From contig JAICJQ010000001.1 in assembly GCA_025928335.1 (NCBI GenBank), forward strand, positions 30,320-94,319: a stretch of DNA of 64,000 bases, given 5' to 3'. Both the position numbers and the translations under genes were made by a program. This document shows, one piece after another, positions 1 through 8,057 of the stretch. How positions within the stretch are numbered: position 1 is the stretch's first letter; each line of letters opens with the position of its first letter. A model generated the notes under the pieces. That model saw only the letters and a program-made list of their open reading frames with translations, was not told the DNA's origin and made no database searches. This DNA comes from Gemmatimonadaceae bacterium (GTDB lineage Bacteria > Gemmatimonadota > Gemmatimonadetes > Gemmatimonadales > Gemmatimonadaceae).

Positions 1-384
1 CCAGCGATCTACCGCGAGCTATCGCTTCGGCGCGGCGTCTCATTCCCGACCGTGCCTTTCCGGTTTCGGCGCTACTTCGTGAGATGCGGCTGGAGCCGCC
101 GAGCTTCGTCCCCATTCGCCTTTCCCATTCAAGCATGGGACATGTTCAGCCACGTGCAATGGACCTATCGGCTCCTCGCGCGCGCGGACCACGAGCTCGT
201 GCGCCGGGCGAGTAAGGCCGTGGACTGGCTCGTCGAACAGGCGTCCGACTCGTCGAGCATCGTTGCGGTGACGCATGGCGGATTCCGTCGAATTCTCGAT
301 GCGCAACTCGTTGCGCGCGGGTGGACGCGTGGGTTCGCGAAAAAGAGCTACGCGAATTGGAGCGTCTGGTCGTACCGGACTTGA
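1..384 (+). CDS. Histidine phosphatase family protein, C-terminal part (cut by window start)
   Basis: The reading frame is open from base 1, so the start lies outside the window and 127 codons are visible before TGA at 382-384. The motif VTHGGFRRIL near the C-terminus matches the second catalytic-histidine region of the phosphoglycerate mutase/histidine phosphatase superfamily, where the His follows a beta strand and precedes a glycine pair. The first catalytic motif (RHG) would lie upstream and cannot be seen, so substrate and activity are unknown. An aspartate-tryptophan-rich middle part (AWDMFSHVQW) is consistent with the variable cap region of the family. No neighbour on this side indicates a pathway. 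Confidence 0.6.
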   Translation, partial: PAIYRELSLRRGVSFPTVPFRFRRYFVRCGWSRRASSPFAFPIQAWDMFSHVQWTYRLLARADHELVRRASKAVDWLVEQASDSSSIVAVTHGGFRRILDAQLVARGWTRGFAKKSYANWSVWSYRT

Positions 385-520
385 TCGCCGATCGAACGAT
401 CAATCGGCGCGACGCAGCGTGAGCGCGAGCGCTCGAGCGGATGTGACGGCGACCCTGACAGCCGCAACAACGCCAAGGGAGCGCATGGGCAGAGAGAAAA
501 TACTTTGCAGCCGCGATGTC

Positions 521-538
521 GCGTGACGATGATCACGC
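521..538. promoter_or_regulatory. CRP/FNR-like palindrome upstream of the 573 lipoprotein gene
   Basis: GCGTGA-CGATGA-TCACGC is a perfect 6-bp inverted repeat with a 6-base spacer. Its core GTGA-N6-TCAC has the spacing of Crp-family operators. It ends 34 bases before the ATG at 573. Function is inferred from symmetry and spacing only. Confidence 0.3.
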
Positions 539-572
539 CGCCGATCGTCTGGAATGAAACAGCTTTCCAGCC

Positions 573-1514
573 ATGCGCCAACGCACGCTCGTACTGACCA
601 TCGCACTCACCGCTTGCTCCTCGGCGAGCGACCCAAGCGCCTCGACGCCGGCCGATCAATCGGGCACGGCACCCGGTGCCGGCGCCAGGCTCGACCGGCG
701 ACCATTTCCGGACGACAACCCGTGGAACGCCGACGTCAGCACATCGGCGGTCGATCCCAACTCGGCGACACTTATCGCATCGTGCGGCGTCCGCAATCTC
801 CATCCGGATTTCGGTACTGTATGGGACGGTGCGCCGAATGGCATTCCGTACCTCGTCGTGAACTCCCGTCAAGCGAAAGTGCCCGTGACCTTCGACTACT
901 CTGACGAGAGCGACGCCGGCCCATATCCGATCCCGACGAACGCGCCGATCGAAGGCGGCTCGGGCTCCAGCGGCGATCGACACGTGCTCATCGTCGACGT
1001 CGACGCCTGGAAATTGTACGAGCTGTACGATGCGCATCCCATCAATGGCGGGACGAGCTGGCACGCCGGCTCCGGCGCGATCTTCGATCTATCGTCGAAC
1101 GCGCTGCGCCCCGCCGGATGGACGTCGGCGGATGCCGCCGGGCTTCCCATCTTCCCCGGCCTGGTGCGCTACGACGAAGCCGCGGAGAAGCACAGCATTC
1201 CGCATGCGTTGCGGTTCACGTGTCCCCGTACGCGGCGCGCATACGTCGCGCCGGCGCGGCATTACGCGAGCAGCGATACGAGCAGCAAGCTGCCCCCCAT
1301 GGGGATGCGCGTTCGGTTGCGCGCCGACTACGACACCAGCGGCTTCTCGCCCACCGTGCGCACAATTCTGCGCGCGATGATGAAGTACGGCATGCTCGTC
1401 GCCGATAACGGCTCCGGGTGGTTCGTGAGCGGCGCACCCGATCCGCGCTGGAACGACGACGATCTCGCGACGCTCGCCCGCGTGCCGTCCTCAGCGTTCG
1501 AAGTCATTCGTTAG
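573..1514 (+). CDS. Putative secreted lipoprotein of unknown function
   Basis: The product is 313 aa. The N-terminus MRQRTLVLTIALTACSS has a short hydrophobic stretch ending in a lipobox (LTAC), so it is probably exported and lipidated. The mature part starts after a Ser/Thr/Pro-rich linker and includes FPDDNPWNADVS, several aromatic stretches (GGTSWHAGSGAIFDL) and a C-terminal AMMKYGMLVADNGSGWFVSG region. I recognise no catalytic motif and assign no family. The gene is monocistronic-looking: the preceding 188 bases hold no gene and a divergent or convergent partner is absent. Start chosen because it gives the signal peptide. Confidence 0.75.
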   Translation: MRQRTLVLTIALTACSSASDPSASTPADQSGTAPGAGARLDRRPFPDDNPWNADVSTSAVDPNSATLIASCGVRNLHPDFGTVWDGAPNGIPYLVVNSRQAKVPVTFDYSDESDAGPYPIPTNAPIEGGSGSSGDRHVLIVDVDAWKLYELYDAHPINGGTSWHAGSGAIFDLSSNALRPAGWTSADAAGLPIFPGLVRYDEAAEKHSIPHALRFTCPRTRRAYVAPARHYASSDTSSKLPPMGMRVRLRADYDTSGFSPTVRTILRAMMKYGMLVADNGSGWFVSGAPDPRWNDDDLATLARVPSSAFEVIR

Positions 1515-1531
1515 CAACGACTCCGCTCCCC

Positions 1532-1547
1532 TACGTCAACTGACGTA
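1532..1547. promoter_or_regulatory. Perfect palindrome, candidate operator of the lipid operon
   Basis: TACGTCA-AC-TGACGTA: two 7-base arms around a 2-base centre, 64 bases upstream of the desaturase ATG. It lies in the only gap before the operon. The dyad size suits a TetR-type dimer, a family that often controls desaturases, but no regulator gene is nearby. A shorter dyad (GGGCC-N5-GGCCC, 1550-1564) follows at once. Confidence 0.45.
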
Positions 1548-1573
1548 TAGGGCCTGCTGGGCCCAAAACATAC

Positions 1574-1605
1574 CCTCCGCGTGACCCAAGCTCGTCACGC
1601 GGAGG
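1574..1605 (+). promoter_or_regulatory. 12-bp hairpin that buries the desaturase ribosome-binding site
   Basis: CCTCCGCGTGAC (1574-1585) is exactly complementary to GTCACGCGGAGG (1594-1605), with an 8-base loop. The 3' arm contains the whole Shine-Dalgarno sequence GGAGG (1601-1605), five bases before ATG 1611. In mRNA the closed stem would hide the RBS of the first gene of an eight-gene coupled operon. It may act as a translational switch (thermosensor, protein- or small-RNA-opened) or as a DNA operator. Confidence 0.6.
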
Positions 1606-1610
1606 AATTC

Positions 1611-2582
1611 ATGATCGAGTGTAGCGCGCCCCCGCCCCCGCCCCCGCCCCCCGCGGCGCTGTCACGACTGCGTCCCACCGACGCGGCCGGCGCGATTGTC
1701 GCGCTCTCGTGCACCGCCATCACCGCGAGCGCGGTCGCGCTCTCCCTGTCGTCGCGTTGGTGGGTCTGGGCCGCGGGTCAGCTCGTCCTCGCGCTCGCGC
1801 TGGTTCAGTGGTTTGCACTGCTCCACGAATGCGGACACGAGACGCTCTTCCGCAGCAAGTGGCTTCACGCCCCACTCGGCCAGTTGGCCGGCTTTTTCAC
1901 GCTCATTCCCTTCCGCAACTGGAAGAGTGTCCACCGCCGGCATCACAAGTGGACGGGGTGGCAAGACATCGATCCGACGACCGCAGCGCTGGTGCCGCGC
2001 GCGCTCGGGCGCGTTGAGCGGGCGCTCGTCAACATTGCCTGGCGGTGTTGGATTCCGTTGTTCTCAGTCATCTACCGTGTGAACAACTTCTGGAATTGGC
2101 GAAGGCTCAAGGCATTGTTCGAAAGGCCCGAGGAGAAGCGCGCACTCGCCGTGAATTCGGCGGGACTCCTCGCCGCGTACGTTTCCATCGTTGCGTGGCT
2201 CGGTCCGTCGACATCTCTGCGACTGTTCGGCGTTGCGCTGGCCATGACGTTCGCCGCCGAGGACCTGCTGATCCTCAGCCAGCACACGCATATCCCGCAG
2301 CAGCTGAGCGCCGGCGAGAGCGTGCGTCCGTTCCCGACGATCGAGCAGGAGACCTTCACACGCTCGCTCGTCTTTCCGCGTTGGCTGTCGGCGCTCCTGC
2401 TGCACATCGACGCGCACGAGCTGCACCACATGTATCCGTTCGTGCCCGGCTATCGCCTGGGCGAGGTGCAGTACGAGACGGAGAACGAAGTGGGCCTCCT
2501 CGCATGGATCAGGGGAGCGCACGCGCTGCCCGGTGAAACGCTGCTCTTCCACAACCGGCTCGAGACGGGCGCGGACATCTGA
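1611..2582 (+). CDS. Membrane fatty acid desaturase family protein
   Basis: The product is 323 aa. It has the three histidine clusters of the membrane di-iron desaturase/hydroxylase family: HECGH (residues 72-76), HRRHH (108-112) and HELHH (269-273), with hydrophobic membrane spans between them. The family introduces double bonds into acyl chains at the cytoplasmic membrane using O2 and electrons. ATG 1611 is chosen over an in-frame GTG at 1581 because GGAGG lies five bases upstream. The N-terminus carries an eight-proline run encoded by a GCCCCC microsatellite. It is the first gene of a coupled operon: its TGA overlaps the next ATG (TGATG). The substrate is unknown; context suggests an acyl or alkyl chain of the lipid built by the operon. 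Confidence 0.88.
   Translation: MIECSAPPPPPPPPAALSRLRPTDAAGAIVALSCTAITASAVALSLSSRWWVWAAGQLVLALALVQWFALLHECGHETLFRSKWLHAPLGQLAGFFTLIPFRNWKSVHRRHHKWTGWQDIDPTTAALVPRALGRVERALVNIAWRCWIPLFSVIYRVNNFWNWRRLKALFERPEEKRALAVNSAGLLAAYVSIVAWLGPSTSLRLFGVALAMTFAAEDLLILSQHTHIPQQLSAGESVRPFPTIEQETFTRSLVFPRWLSALLLHIDAHELHHMYPFVPGYRLGEVQYETENEVGLLAWIRGAHALPGETLLFHNRLETGADI
1628..1653 (+). repeat. GCCCCC hexanucleotide microsatellite in the desaturase gene
   Basis: About four tandem GCCCCC units encode the poly-proline run near the N-terminus. The unit is two codons long, so slippage would change tract length without shifting frame. The same hexamer, on the opposite strand relative to its gene, recurs at 46475-46508. 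Confidence 0.8.
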
Positions 2583-3169
2583 TGATGCGGCCCGACCCAC
2601 TTGCTGCCGCGCTGTTCCTCACCGCGGCGTTTGTTCTCGCGGGCCTCGCCCACTCGGCGTGGTTGCGAACCGCTCTGTCGCGAAGACTGACGATGCCGCT
2701 GGACGGCGGCGCGCGCTTTCGCGGACGACGCGTGTTTGGAGACAACAAGACCATACGCGGATTCGTCGTCATGGTGCCCGCATCGGCTGCTGCCTTCATG
2801 CTGATGTTCACGGTGATTGGTTGGTGGAACTCGGACGCGCTGGTGTCGCTCTGGCCGCTTTCCGTTGGCGAGTTCGCAGCCCTCGGGGCGCTGGCCGGAT
2901 TCGGCTTCATGGCCGGGGAGCTTCCGAACTCGTTCGTGAAGCGACAGCTCGACATCGCGCCGGGGCAGGCACCGGCCGGCGCATTCGCGACGACGGTCAG
3001 CTTCGTCGCCGATCGCATCGATTCGATTCTGGGAATGCTCATCGCCCTGTCTTGCGCAGTCGCTGTTCCGGCGATGACCTGGTTCTATGTGCTCCTCATT
3101 GGGCCAGGAATCCACTTCGCGTTCAGCGCGCTGCTTTACCGAATGGGCGTGAAGGCAAGGGCCGCATGA
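2582..3169 (+). CDS. CDP-archaeol synthase (CarS)-like membrane protein
   Basis: The product is 195 aa with about five hydrophobic segments. The stretch DGGARFRGRRVFGDNKTIRG (G-D-N-K-T-x-R-G at residues 53-60) is the signature of the CarS/DUF46 family. In archaea CarS transfers CMP from CTP to unsaturated archaetidic acid. Homologues occur in bacteria, including the FCB group, where function is mostly untested. The gene overlaps the desaturase (TGATG) and the next gene (ATGA). In this operon it could activate a phosphorylated lipid alcohol with CTP. The family call is well supported; the substrate is not. Confidence 0.75.
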   Translation: MMRPDPLAAALFLTAAFVLAGLAHSAWLRTALSRRLTMPLDGGARFRGRRVFGDNKTIRGFVVMVPASAAAFMLMFTVIGWWNSDALVSLWPLSVGEFAALGALAGFGFMAGELPNSFVKRQLDIAPGQAPAGAFATTVSFVADRIDSILGMLIALSCAVAVPAMTWFYVLLIGPGIHFAFSALLYRMGVKARAA

Positions 3170-5721
3170 CGGCGACGGCAACCCGCTCAGAGGTTCTCGA
3201 TCTCGCCGATTGCCACGATGTCGCGCTGGTCGGTGAGAAGGCGCACACGCTCGGTCGGTTGTTGCGCGCGGGATACAACGTGCCGCCCGGTGCGGTCCTG
3301 ACGGCGGAGGCGTTCGCCCGTCATCACAGTTGCGGCACTGCATGCGGCGCACTCGACGACTGCACGCTCGATTCGCTTGCGGCCGCGTCACCCAGCTTCG
3401 TGAGCGGCCCGGTCGTCGTACGGAGCTCGGCGATCGGCGAAGACGGCGCAGCGCAGTCGTTCGCCGGTCAGCTCGAATCAGTCCTGAACGTTCGCGACGC
3501 GGCCGCACTGGAGCGAGCGGTCCTTGTCGTATGGGCCTCGTACTCGTCTGATCGCGTGCAATTCTATCGGCAGGCACGCGGAGTCGCCGACGCGGGGATG
3601 GGCGTGATCGTGCAGCAGCAAGTGGAAGCGCGAGCGGCCGGCGTGATGTTCACCTCGACCGTCGAAGGCCACATGCTGGTGGAGCTCACCGCGGGCCTGG
3701 CGGATCGGTTGGTCGCTGGTGAAGTCGACGCCGAGCGCATCGTACTGAATCGCGCGGGTCACGCGCTCGTTCGCGACGACCACTCGGAGCGGATGAGCGA
3801 GGATGTCATCGCCCAGCTGCATCGTCTGGCGCTGTCGCTCGAGCGAGAGCTTGGCGGACCGCAGGATGTCGAATGGGCGTTGGCCGCAAACGGCATCGTG
3901 TACGTGGTGCAGTCGCGCGCGATCACGGCGCCGGTGAGCGTGGCATCACTCATCGGCGAGACGGTTCCGGTTTCCGTACGACGTGTGGCTTGGTCGAACG
4001 CGAACATCAACGAGAACTACCCGCGCCCGGTCACACCGCTGCTCTACTCGATCGCCACCGCGGGCTACGCGAATTACTTCCGCAACCTGACGGTGGCCTT
4101 CGGAGTTGCGGAGTGGCGGATCGAAGCGATGGAGCGGGCGTTCCGGCGGATCATCGGCGCGCATGGCGCCCGGATGTACTACAACCTGTCGGCCATTCAT
4201 TCCGTGCTGCGCCTCGCACCGTTCGGACGAGCGCTCGCCGCGTCGTTCGACGAATTTGTCGGCGCGGACGGACGCGATGTCAAAACAGAAACGCCGCGAT
4301 CGGTTTCCACCGCGGGGCAGGTTCTCGAGGCGGCGAGGATCGTCGCGCGCGCCGGCTGGCATTTCGCCACACTCGACCAGCGAGTCCGTCGATTCGAGCG
4401 CCGCGCGGATGACTTCGCGACGAGAGCCGACCCGGCCCGGTTGGCTGGCCTTACCAACACTGAGCTCGGTGAGCTCATCGCTGAATTCATGGACATTCGG
4501 CGACGACATTGGGTCGACGCGTCGCTCGCCGATGCGGCTTCAATGCTGTGCTATGGCGCACTCGCCGGACTGTTGCGTCGCGCGTATGCCGGGACGGAGC
4601 GCAACGACATACATACGTCGCTATTGAAGGCCATTCCTGGTGTCGTCAGCGGCGAGCCGGTCCTAGCGCTGTGGGAGCTGTCGCGCGCCGTCCGCGCCGA
4701 TCGCCGGCTCCACGGTGTTGTCGAGCGTGAGTCGCCGAACAAGGTCATGGAGGTCGTGGCGACTGATGAACGATTCGCGAGTTTCCATCGCGGTCTGACA
4801 AAGTATCTCGACGACTGGGGTTTTCGCTGTTCCGAAGAACTGATGCTCGACACGCCGAGCTTTCAGGAAGACCCCGCGCCGGTTATCGACATGCTGCGTG
4901 CGTACGCGCGGGTCGAAGGGCCGTCGCCCGCGGAGTCGATGCGCCACCAGGCGGCGGAGCGCGAGCTGGAGACGTCGCGAGTGCTCGAAGAGTTGCGCGG
5001 GCGTTTGGTGTCGCGTCGCCTACCCGTTGGATACGCCGCGATCGTGCGCGCGCTGCTTCCGCGAACGCACGCCGCCATACGCTACCGAGAACGGGTTCGT
5101 CTGAAGCAGGCATTGCTGTATTCGCGCTGCCGGCGGATCGTGCTCGCGTTGGGCGAGGCGCTGATGACTCGCGAGATGATTGCGCGCGCGGACGACGTCT
5201 TTTTTCTCACGGCCGACGAGTTGACCGAGGCGGCATCCGGCGGCGCCTTCCTCCCCGCGGCGACGAGTGCTGTGGTCGCCGTCCGGCGAGCCGAGTACGA
5301 ACGGGCATCGGCGTTGAATCCGCCGGACGCGTTCACGCTGGCTGAGGGAGAGTATTTCTCTCCATGCGCGGCGCGACCCGTGGCGCCCGACGAAAGTGAC
5401 GCCCCGATGCGGGGGATGTCGGCATGTGGCGGCCATGCGCGCGGACGCGCAACGATTCTCTCGAGCGCAACCGAAGCCGAGCGGCTCGCCGCGGGCGATA
5501 TCCTCGTTACGCGACAGACGGATCCAGGGTGGGCTCCAGTCTTCTTTCTCATCTCCGGACTCGTCATCGAGCGCGGCGGGATGCTGTCGCATGGCGCGAT
5601 CATCGCGCGCGAGTTCGGCATTCCATGCGTGGTTGGCGTGAAGAACGCCATGAAGCGGATTCCCAGCGGAGCCACGATCGAAGTGGACGGCGGCCGGGGA
5701 GCGGTCCATGTCGTCGACTGA
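3166..5721 (+). CDS. PEP synthase / rifampin phosphotransferase-like dikinase
   Basis: The product is 851 aa. The N-terminal third is a pyruvate-phosphate-dikinase ATP-binding domain (GEKAHTLGRLLRAG near residue 20, RSSAIGEDGAAQSFAGQ from R86). The C-terminus is a PEP-utilising phosphohistidine domain with ERGGMLSHGAIIAREFGIP, predicted catalytic His809. The ~500-residue middle region resembles neither the PEP synthase barrel nor a family I can name. Such proteins transfer the beta-phosphate of ATP to a small molecule through the mobile histidine domain. The start is the ATG in an ATGA overlap with the CarS-like gene; the open frame upstream is a shadow. Within this operon it more likely phosphorylates a lipid precursor or supplies PEP than serves central metabolism. 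Confidence 0.8.
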   Translation: MTATATRSEVLDLADCHDVALVGEKAHTLGRLLRAGYNVPPGAVLTAEAFARHHSCGTACGALDDCTLDSLAAASPSFVSGPVVVRSSAIGEDGAAQSFAGQLESVLNVRDAAALERAVLVVWASYSSDRVQFYRQARGVADAGMGVIVQQQVEARAAGVMFTSTVEGHMLVELTAGLADRLVAGEVDAERIVLNRAGHALVRDDHSERMSEDVIAQLHRLALSLERELGGPQDVEWALAANGIVYVVQSRAITAPVSVASLIGETVPVSVRRVAWSNANINENYPRPVTPLLYSIATAGYANYFRNLTVAFGVAEWRIEAMERAFRRIIGAHGARMYYNLSAIHSVLRLAPFGRALAASFDEFVGADGRDVKTETPRSVSTAGQVLEAARIVARAGWHFATLDQRVRRFERRADDFATRADPARLAGLTNTELGELIAEFMDIRRRHWVDASLADAASMLCYGALAGLLRRAYAGTERNDIHTSLLKAIPGVVSGEPVLALWELSRAVRADRRLHGVVERESPNKVMEVVATDERFASFHRGLTKYLDDWGFRCSEELMLDTPSFQEDPAPVIDMLRAYARVEGPSPAESMRHQAAERELETSRVLEELRGRLVSRRLPVGYAAIVRALLPRTHAAIRYRERVRLKQALLYSRCRRIVLALGEALMTREMIARADDVFFLTADELTEAASGGAFLPAATSAVVAVRRAEYERASALNPPDAFTLAEGEYFSPCAARPVAPDESDAPMRGMSACGGHARGRATILSSATEAERLAAGDILVTRQTDPGWAPVFFLISGLVIERGGMLSHGAIIAREFGIPCVVGVKNAMKRIPSGATIEVDGGRGAVHVVD

Positions 5722-6283
5722 GCTCGTCGTCGGGTACCTCGCCGAACGCGCCAGGCTAACTGTGTTCGTTCCACTCGCCTTGCTCGTCGCCGAAACGGCA
5801 TGGCTCGTCGCGCCCGAGTCCGCGCCGAGTGCGTTGGCGTTCGCGACGTGTGCGTCGCAGGCGCTGCTTTTGATCCTCGCGCTCCGCATCTGGGATGACC
5901 TGCAGGACCGCGAGCGCGACGCGAGGCGTCATCCGGACCGGGTGACAGTTCGCGCGCACAGCACTGCACCGCTCGTTGGGCTCAGCTCCGTCCTTGCCGT
6001 CAGCGGAACGCTTTCGTTGATGCGCGCGACGGTTCCTTTACTACGAGTCACCATGCTCGCCGCGATCGTGGTCGGCTTGCTCGTTTGGTATCGCGCCCGT
6101 CCAGAGGCGCCATCGCGCATGGCGAGCGTGGTGCTCCTCGCGAAATACCCGGCGCTGGCGATCCTGCTTGCCCCGAGGCTCGGCGACCTGGCGCCAGTGC
6201 GCGCCGCAATCAGCGCCGGTGCGCTCTACGCCATCGCTTGCACCTACGAGTTCATCGAAGACAAATCCCGAGGTATCTCATGA
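5708..6283 (+). CDS. Short UbiA-like membrane protein (putative prenyltransferase)
   Basis: The product is 191 aa and strongly hydrophobic, with about six membrane spans. The aspartate-rich RIWDDLQDRERD (D63, D64, D67, D71) resembles the first prenyl-diphosphate motif of UbiA transferases, and EFIEDKSRG near the C-terminus could be a remnant of the second. UbiA proteins usually have about 280-300 residues and nine helices, so this one is a reduced or divergent member. It overlaps the dikinase gene by 14 bases and the methyltransferase by ATGA. UbiA enzymes include the geranylgeranylglyceryl-phosphate transferases of archaeal lipid synthesis, so presence beside a CarS-like gene is notable. Activity is unproven. 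Confidence 0.6.
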   Translation: MSSTELVVGYLAERARLTVFVPLALLVAETAWLVAPESAPSALAFATCASQALLLILALRIWDDLQDRERDARRHPDRVTVRAHSTAPLVGLSSVLAVSGTLSLMRATVPLLRVTMLAAIVVGLLVWYRARPEAPSRMASVVLLAKYPALAILLAPRLGDLAPVRAAISAGALYAIACTYEFIEDKSRGIS

Positions 6284-7266
6284 CTGCCATGGCAACGCCT
6301 GCTTCGCTGCCGGTCGTCGACTCGCACGAACCGGCGTCCCGGTTCGAGTACGTGGCCTGCTACCTCTGCGGCGCCGACGACGCGGATCCATTCATCACCG
6401 CGCAAGACGATTACACCGGGAAGCCGGGGCGATTCACCTTTGTCGTCTGCCGGCGGTGCGGGCTGCGCTATCAGAATCCGCGGCTCACGATCGACGAGAT
6501 CAAGTTCTTCTACGACGACGAGTACATCGCGCACCGCAAGAAGACGGACTGGGGCGTGCTCACCGGCTTCTTCAACTGGGCGATGAGCCGGCACGACCGC
6601 CAGAAGGACGCGATCGTCAGCCGGTTTGTGCCGCTCGGAGAACGAAGTGAAGTGTTGGACGTCGGATGCGCGGTCGGCACGTTCCTCCAACAGCTTCGCT
6701 CGCGGTACGGCGTCGGTGCGACCGGCGTCGACTTCAAGGACCTGAGCGCCAGTCCATCGCTGAGCGGCGTCGATTTCCGCTGCGGGTTGTTCTACGAGCA
6801 GGAGTTCGGCCAGAGGCGCTTCGACTTGATAACGATGTGGCACTTCCTCGAGCACGACTATGACCCAATGCGCACGTTGGGCACGGCGCGCGAGCTATTG
6901 AGCAATGATGGACGGTTGGTCATCGAAGTGCCGCGGCTCGACAGCATGACCTTTCGGATGTTCGGACGCCGCTGGCCCGGCCTGCAGGCGCCCCAACACA
7001 CCGTGCTGTTCGACAAGCGATCGCTCCTCGCCGCGGTGGACGCCGCCGGGCTCGAGGTCGTCGAGTATCTCCCGTACGGCGCGTTTCCGGCGTTTTTCTA
7101 TTTCTTTGCCGGAACCGCGTTCACGATGCTCCGAGGCAAGGGCCTCGACCTGCACAAGGCGATTTATCCGTACTTCATCGGACAGATCCTCATGTCGCCG
7201 GTTCTCGCACTCGAGAAGCAGCTCAACTTCGCGATGCAAACGGTCGTCTGCCGGAGGCGCGCGTGA
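6280..7266 (+). CDS. SAM-dependent methyltransferase with N-terminal zinc ribbon
   Basis: The product is 328 aa. An N-terminal four-cysteine cluster (C27, C30, C57, C60; CYLCG and CRRCG) probably binds zinc. The class I SAM fold follows, with the glycine motif VLDVGCAVGTF (residues 125-135) and MWHFLEH at the usual motif II position. This architecture matches many sugar- and lipid-tailoring C/O-methyltransferases. The C-terminal ~80 residues contain hydrophobic stretches (FPAFFYFFAG) that suggest contact with the membrane. It starts at an ATGA overlap and ends in a GTGA overlap. The acceptor is unknown; by context it is a lipid head group or precursor. Confidence 0.8.
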   Translation: MTAMATPASLPVVDSHEPASRFEYVACYLCGADDADPFITAQDDYTGKPGRFTFVVCRRCGLRYQNPRLTIDEIKFFYDDEYIAHRKKTDWGVLTGFFNWAMSRHDRQKDAIVSRFVPLGERSEVLDVGCAVGTFLQQLRSRYGVGATGVDFKDLSASPSLSGVDFRCGLFYEQEFGQRRFDLITMWHFLEHDYDPMRTLGTARELLSNDGRLVIEVPRLDSMTFRMFGRRWPGLQAPQHTVLFDKRSLLAAVDAAGLEVVEYLPYGAFPAFFYFFAGTAFTMLRGKGLDLHKAIYPYFIGQILMSPVLALEKQLNFAMQTVVCRRRA

Positions 7267-8057
7267 GCCGCCTCGTTCTCTGGGCGCGCGTCACCGTGAC
7301 GTTCGTCGTAATGACCATCGGCGCGCTCGTGATGCTTCTCGTCGCGCTACCGACGCTCTTTCTGGCACGGCGTTTTTACTCCGAGGTAATGGCCCGCACA
7401 CTCGGCGCACTCGTGTTGCGACTCTGGGGCGTGCGCTATCGCGTCCACGGTTCGGCACAGCCGCCGTCGCGGCAAACGGTCTACATCGCCAACCACAGCT
7501 CGACGATCGACTTGTTCGTGTTGATCGCGCTCGGGCTTCCGCGGACACGTTTCTTCCTGAGCGGCTTCCTGCGCAGGATGCCACCGATCGGGATTGTCGG
7601 CGGCCTGATTCGAATATTCTGGACCGTCCCGCAGGAATTCCCCAATCAGCGTCGCGCGATCTTCAAGCGCGCCGCGCGCATCCTGCGCGAGACGGGCGAC
7701 TCGGTGTTCCTCAGTCCAGAGGGCCAACGCGTCACGACCGGCGAGATCGGACGCTTCAACAAGGGCGCCTTCCACCTCGCGACGAGTCTCGGCGCTCCGA
7801 TCGTGCCGATGTACTTCTCGAGTCCTCGCGCGATCGATCCCGGTATGGGCTACGACGCCAAACCGGGCGCGCTCGACGTCCACTTTCTTCCGCCGATCGA
7901 TACCAGTCTCTGGACCGTCGGTGACGTCGAACGCCACAGGGACGAGATTCGCGCGCTCTACGTTCGAGTCCATGACGAGATGCGGCGCACCGCCATTTTG
8001 CCGGCCTCGTTGAATCTTGCCGAGGACGCGCCTCTGATGGAGGAAGCGCTCGCATGA
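7263..8057 (+). CDS. PlsC-type 1-acylglycerol-3-phosphate O-acyltransferase
   Basis: The product is 264 aa with one or two N-terminal membrane spans. It has the acyltransferase motif NHSSTID (H78-x4-D83), and EGQR (from E153) at the position of the EGTR acyl-acceptor phosphate-binding motif, followed by GAPIVPMYF. The family transfers an acyl chain to lysophosphatidate or a related glycerol phosphate at the membrane. GTG is the start, in a GTGA overlap with the methyltransferase. The gene ends in ATGA shared with the FAAL. It is more likely a specialised acyltransferase for the operon's lipid than the housekeeping PlsC, but that is inferred from position only. Confidence 0.85.
   Translation: MSRLVLWARVTVTFVVMTIGALVMLLVALPTLFLARRFYSEVMARTLGALVLRLWGVRYRVHGSAQPPSRQTVYIANHSSTIDLFVLIALGLPRTRFFLSGFLRRMPPIGIVGGLIRIFWTVPQEFPNQRRAIFKRAARILRETGDSVFLSPEGQRVTTGEIGRFNKGAFHLATSLGAPIVPMYFSSPRAIDPGMGYDAKPGALDVHFLPPIDTSLWTVGDVERHRDEIRALYVRVHDEMRRTAILPASLNLAEDAPLMEEALA

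Noticed and set aside
386-409. Hairpin CGCCGAT/ATCGGCG as terminator of the first gene
   Set aside because: Only 7 bp, with a 10-base loop and no T run.
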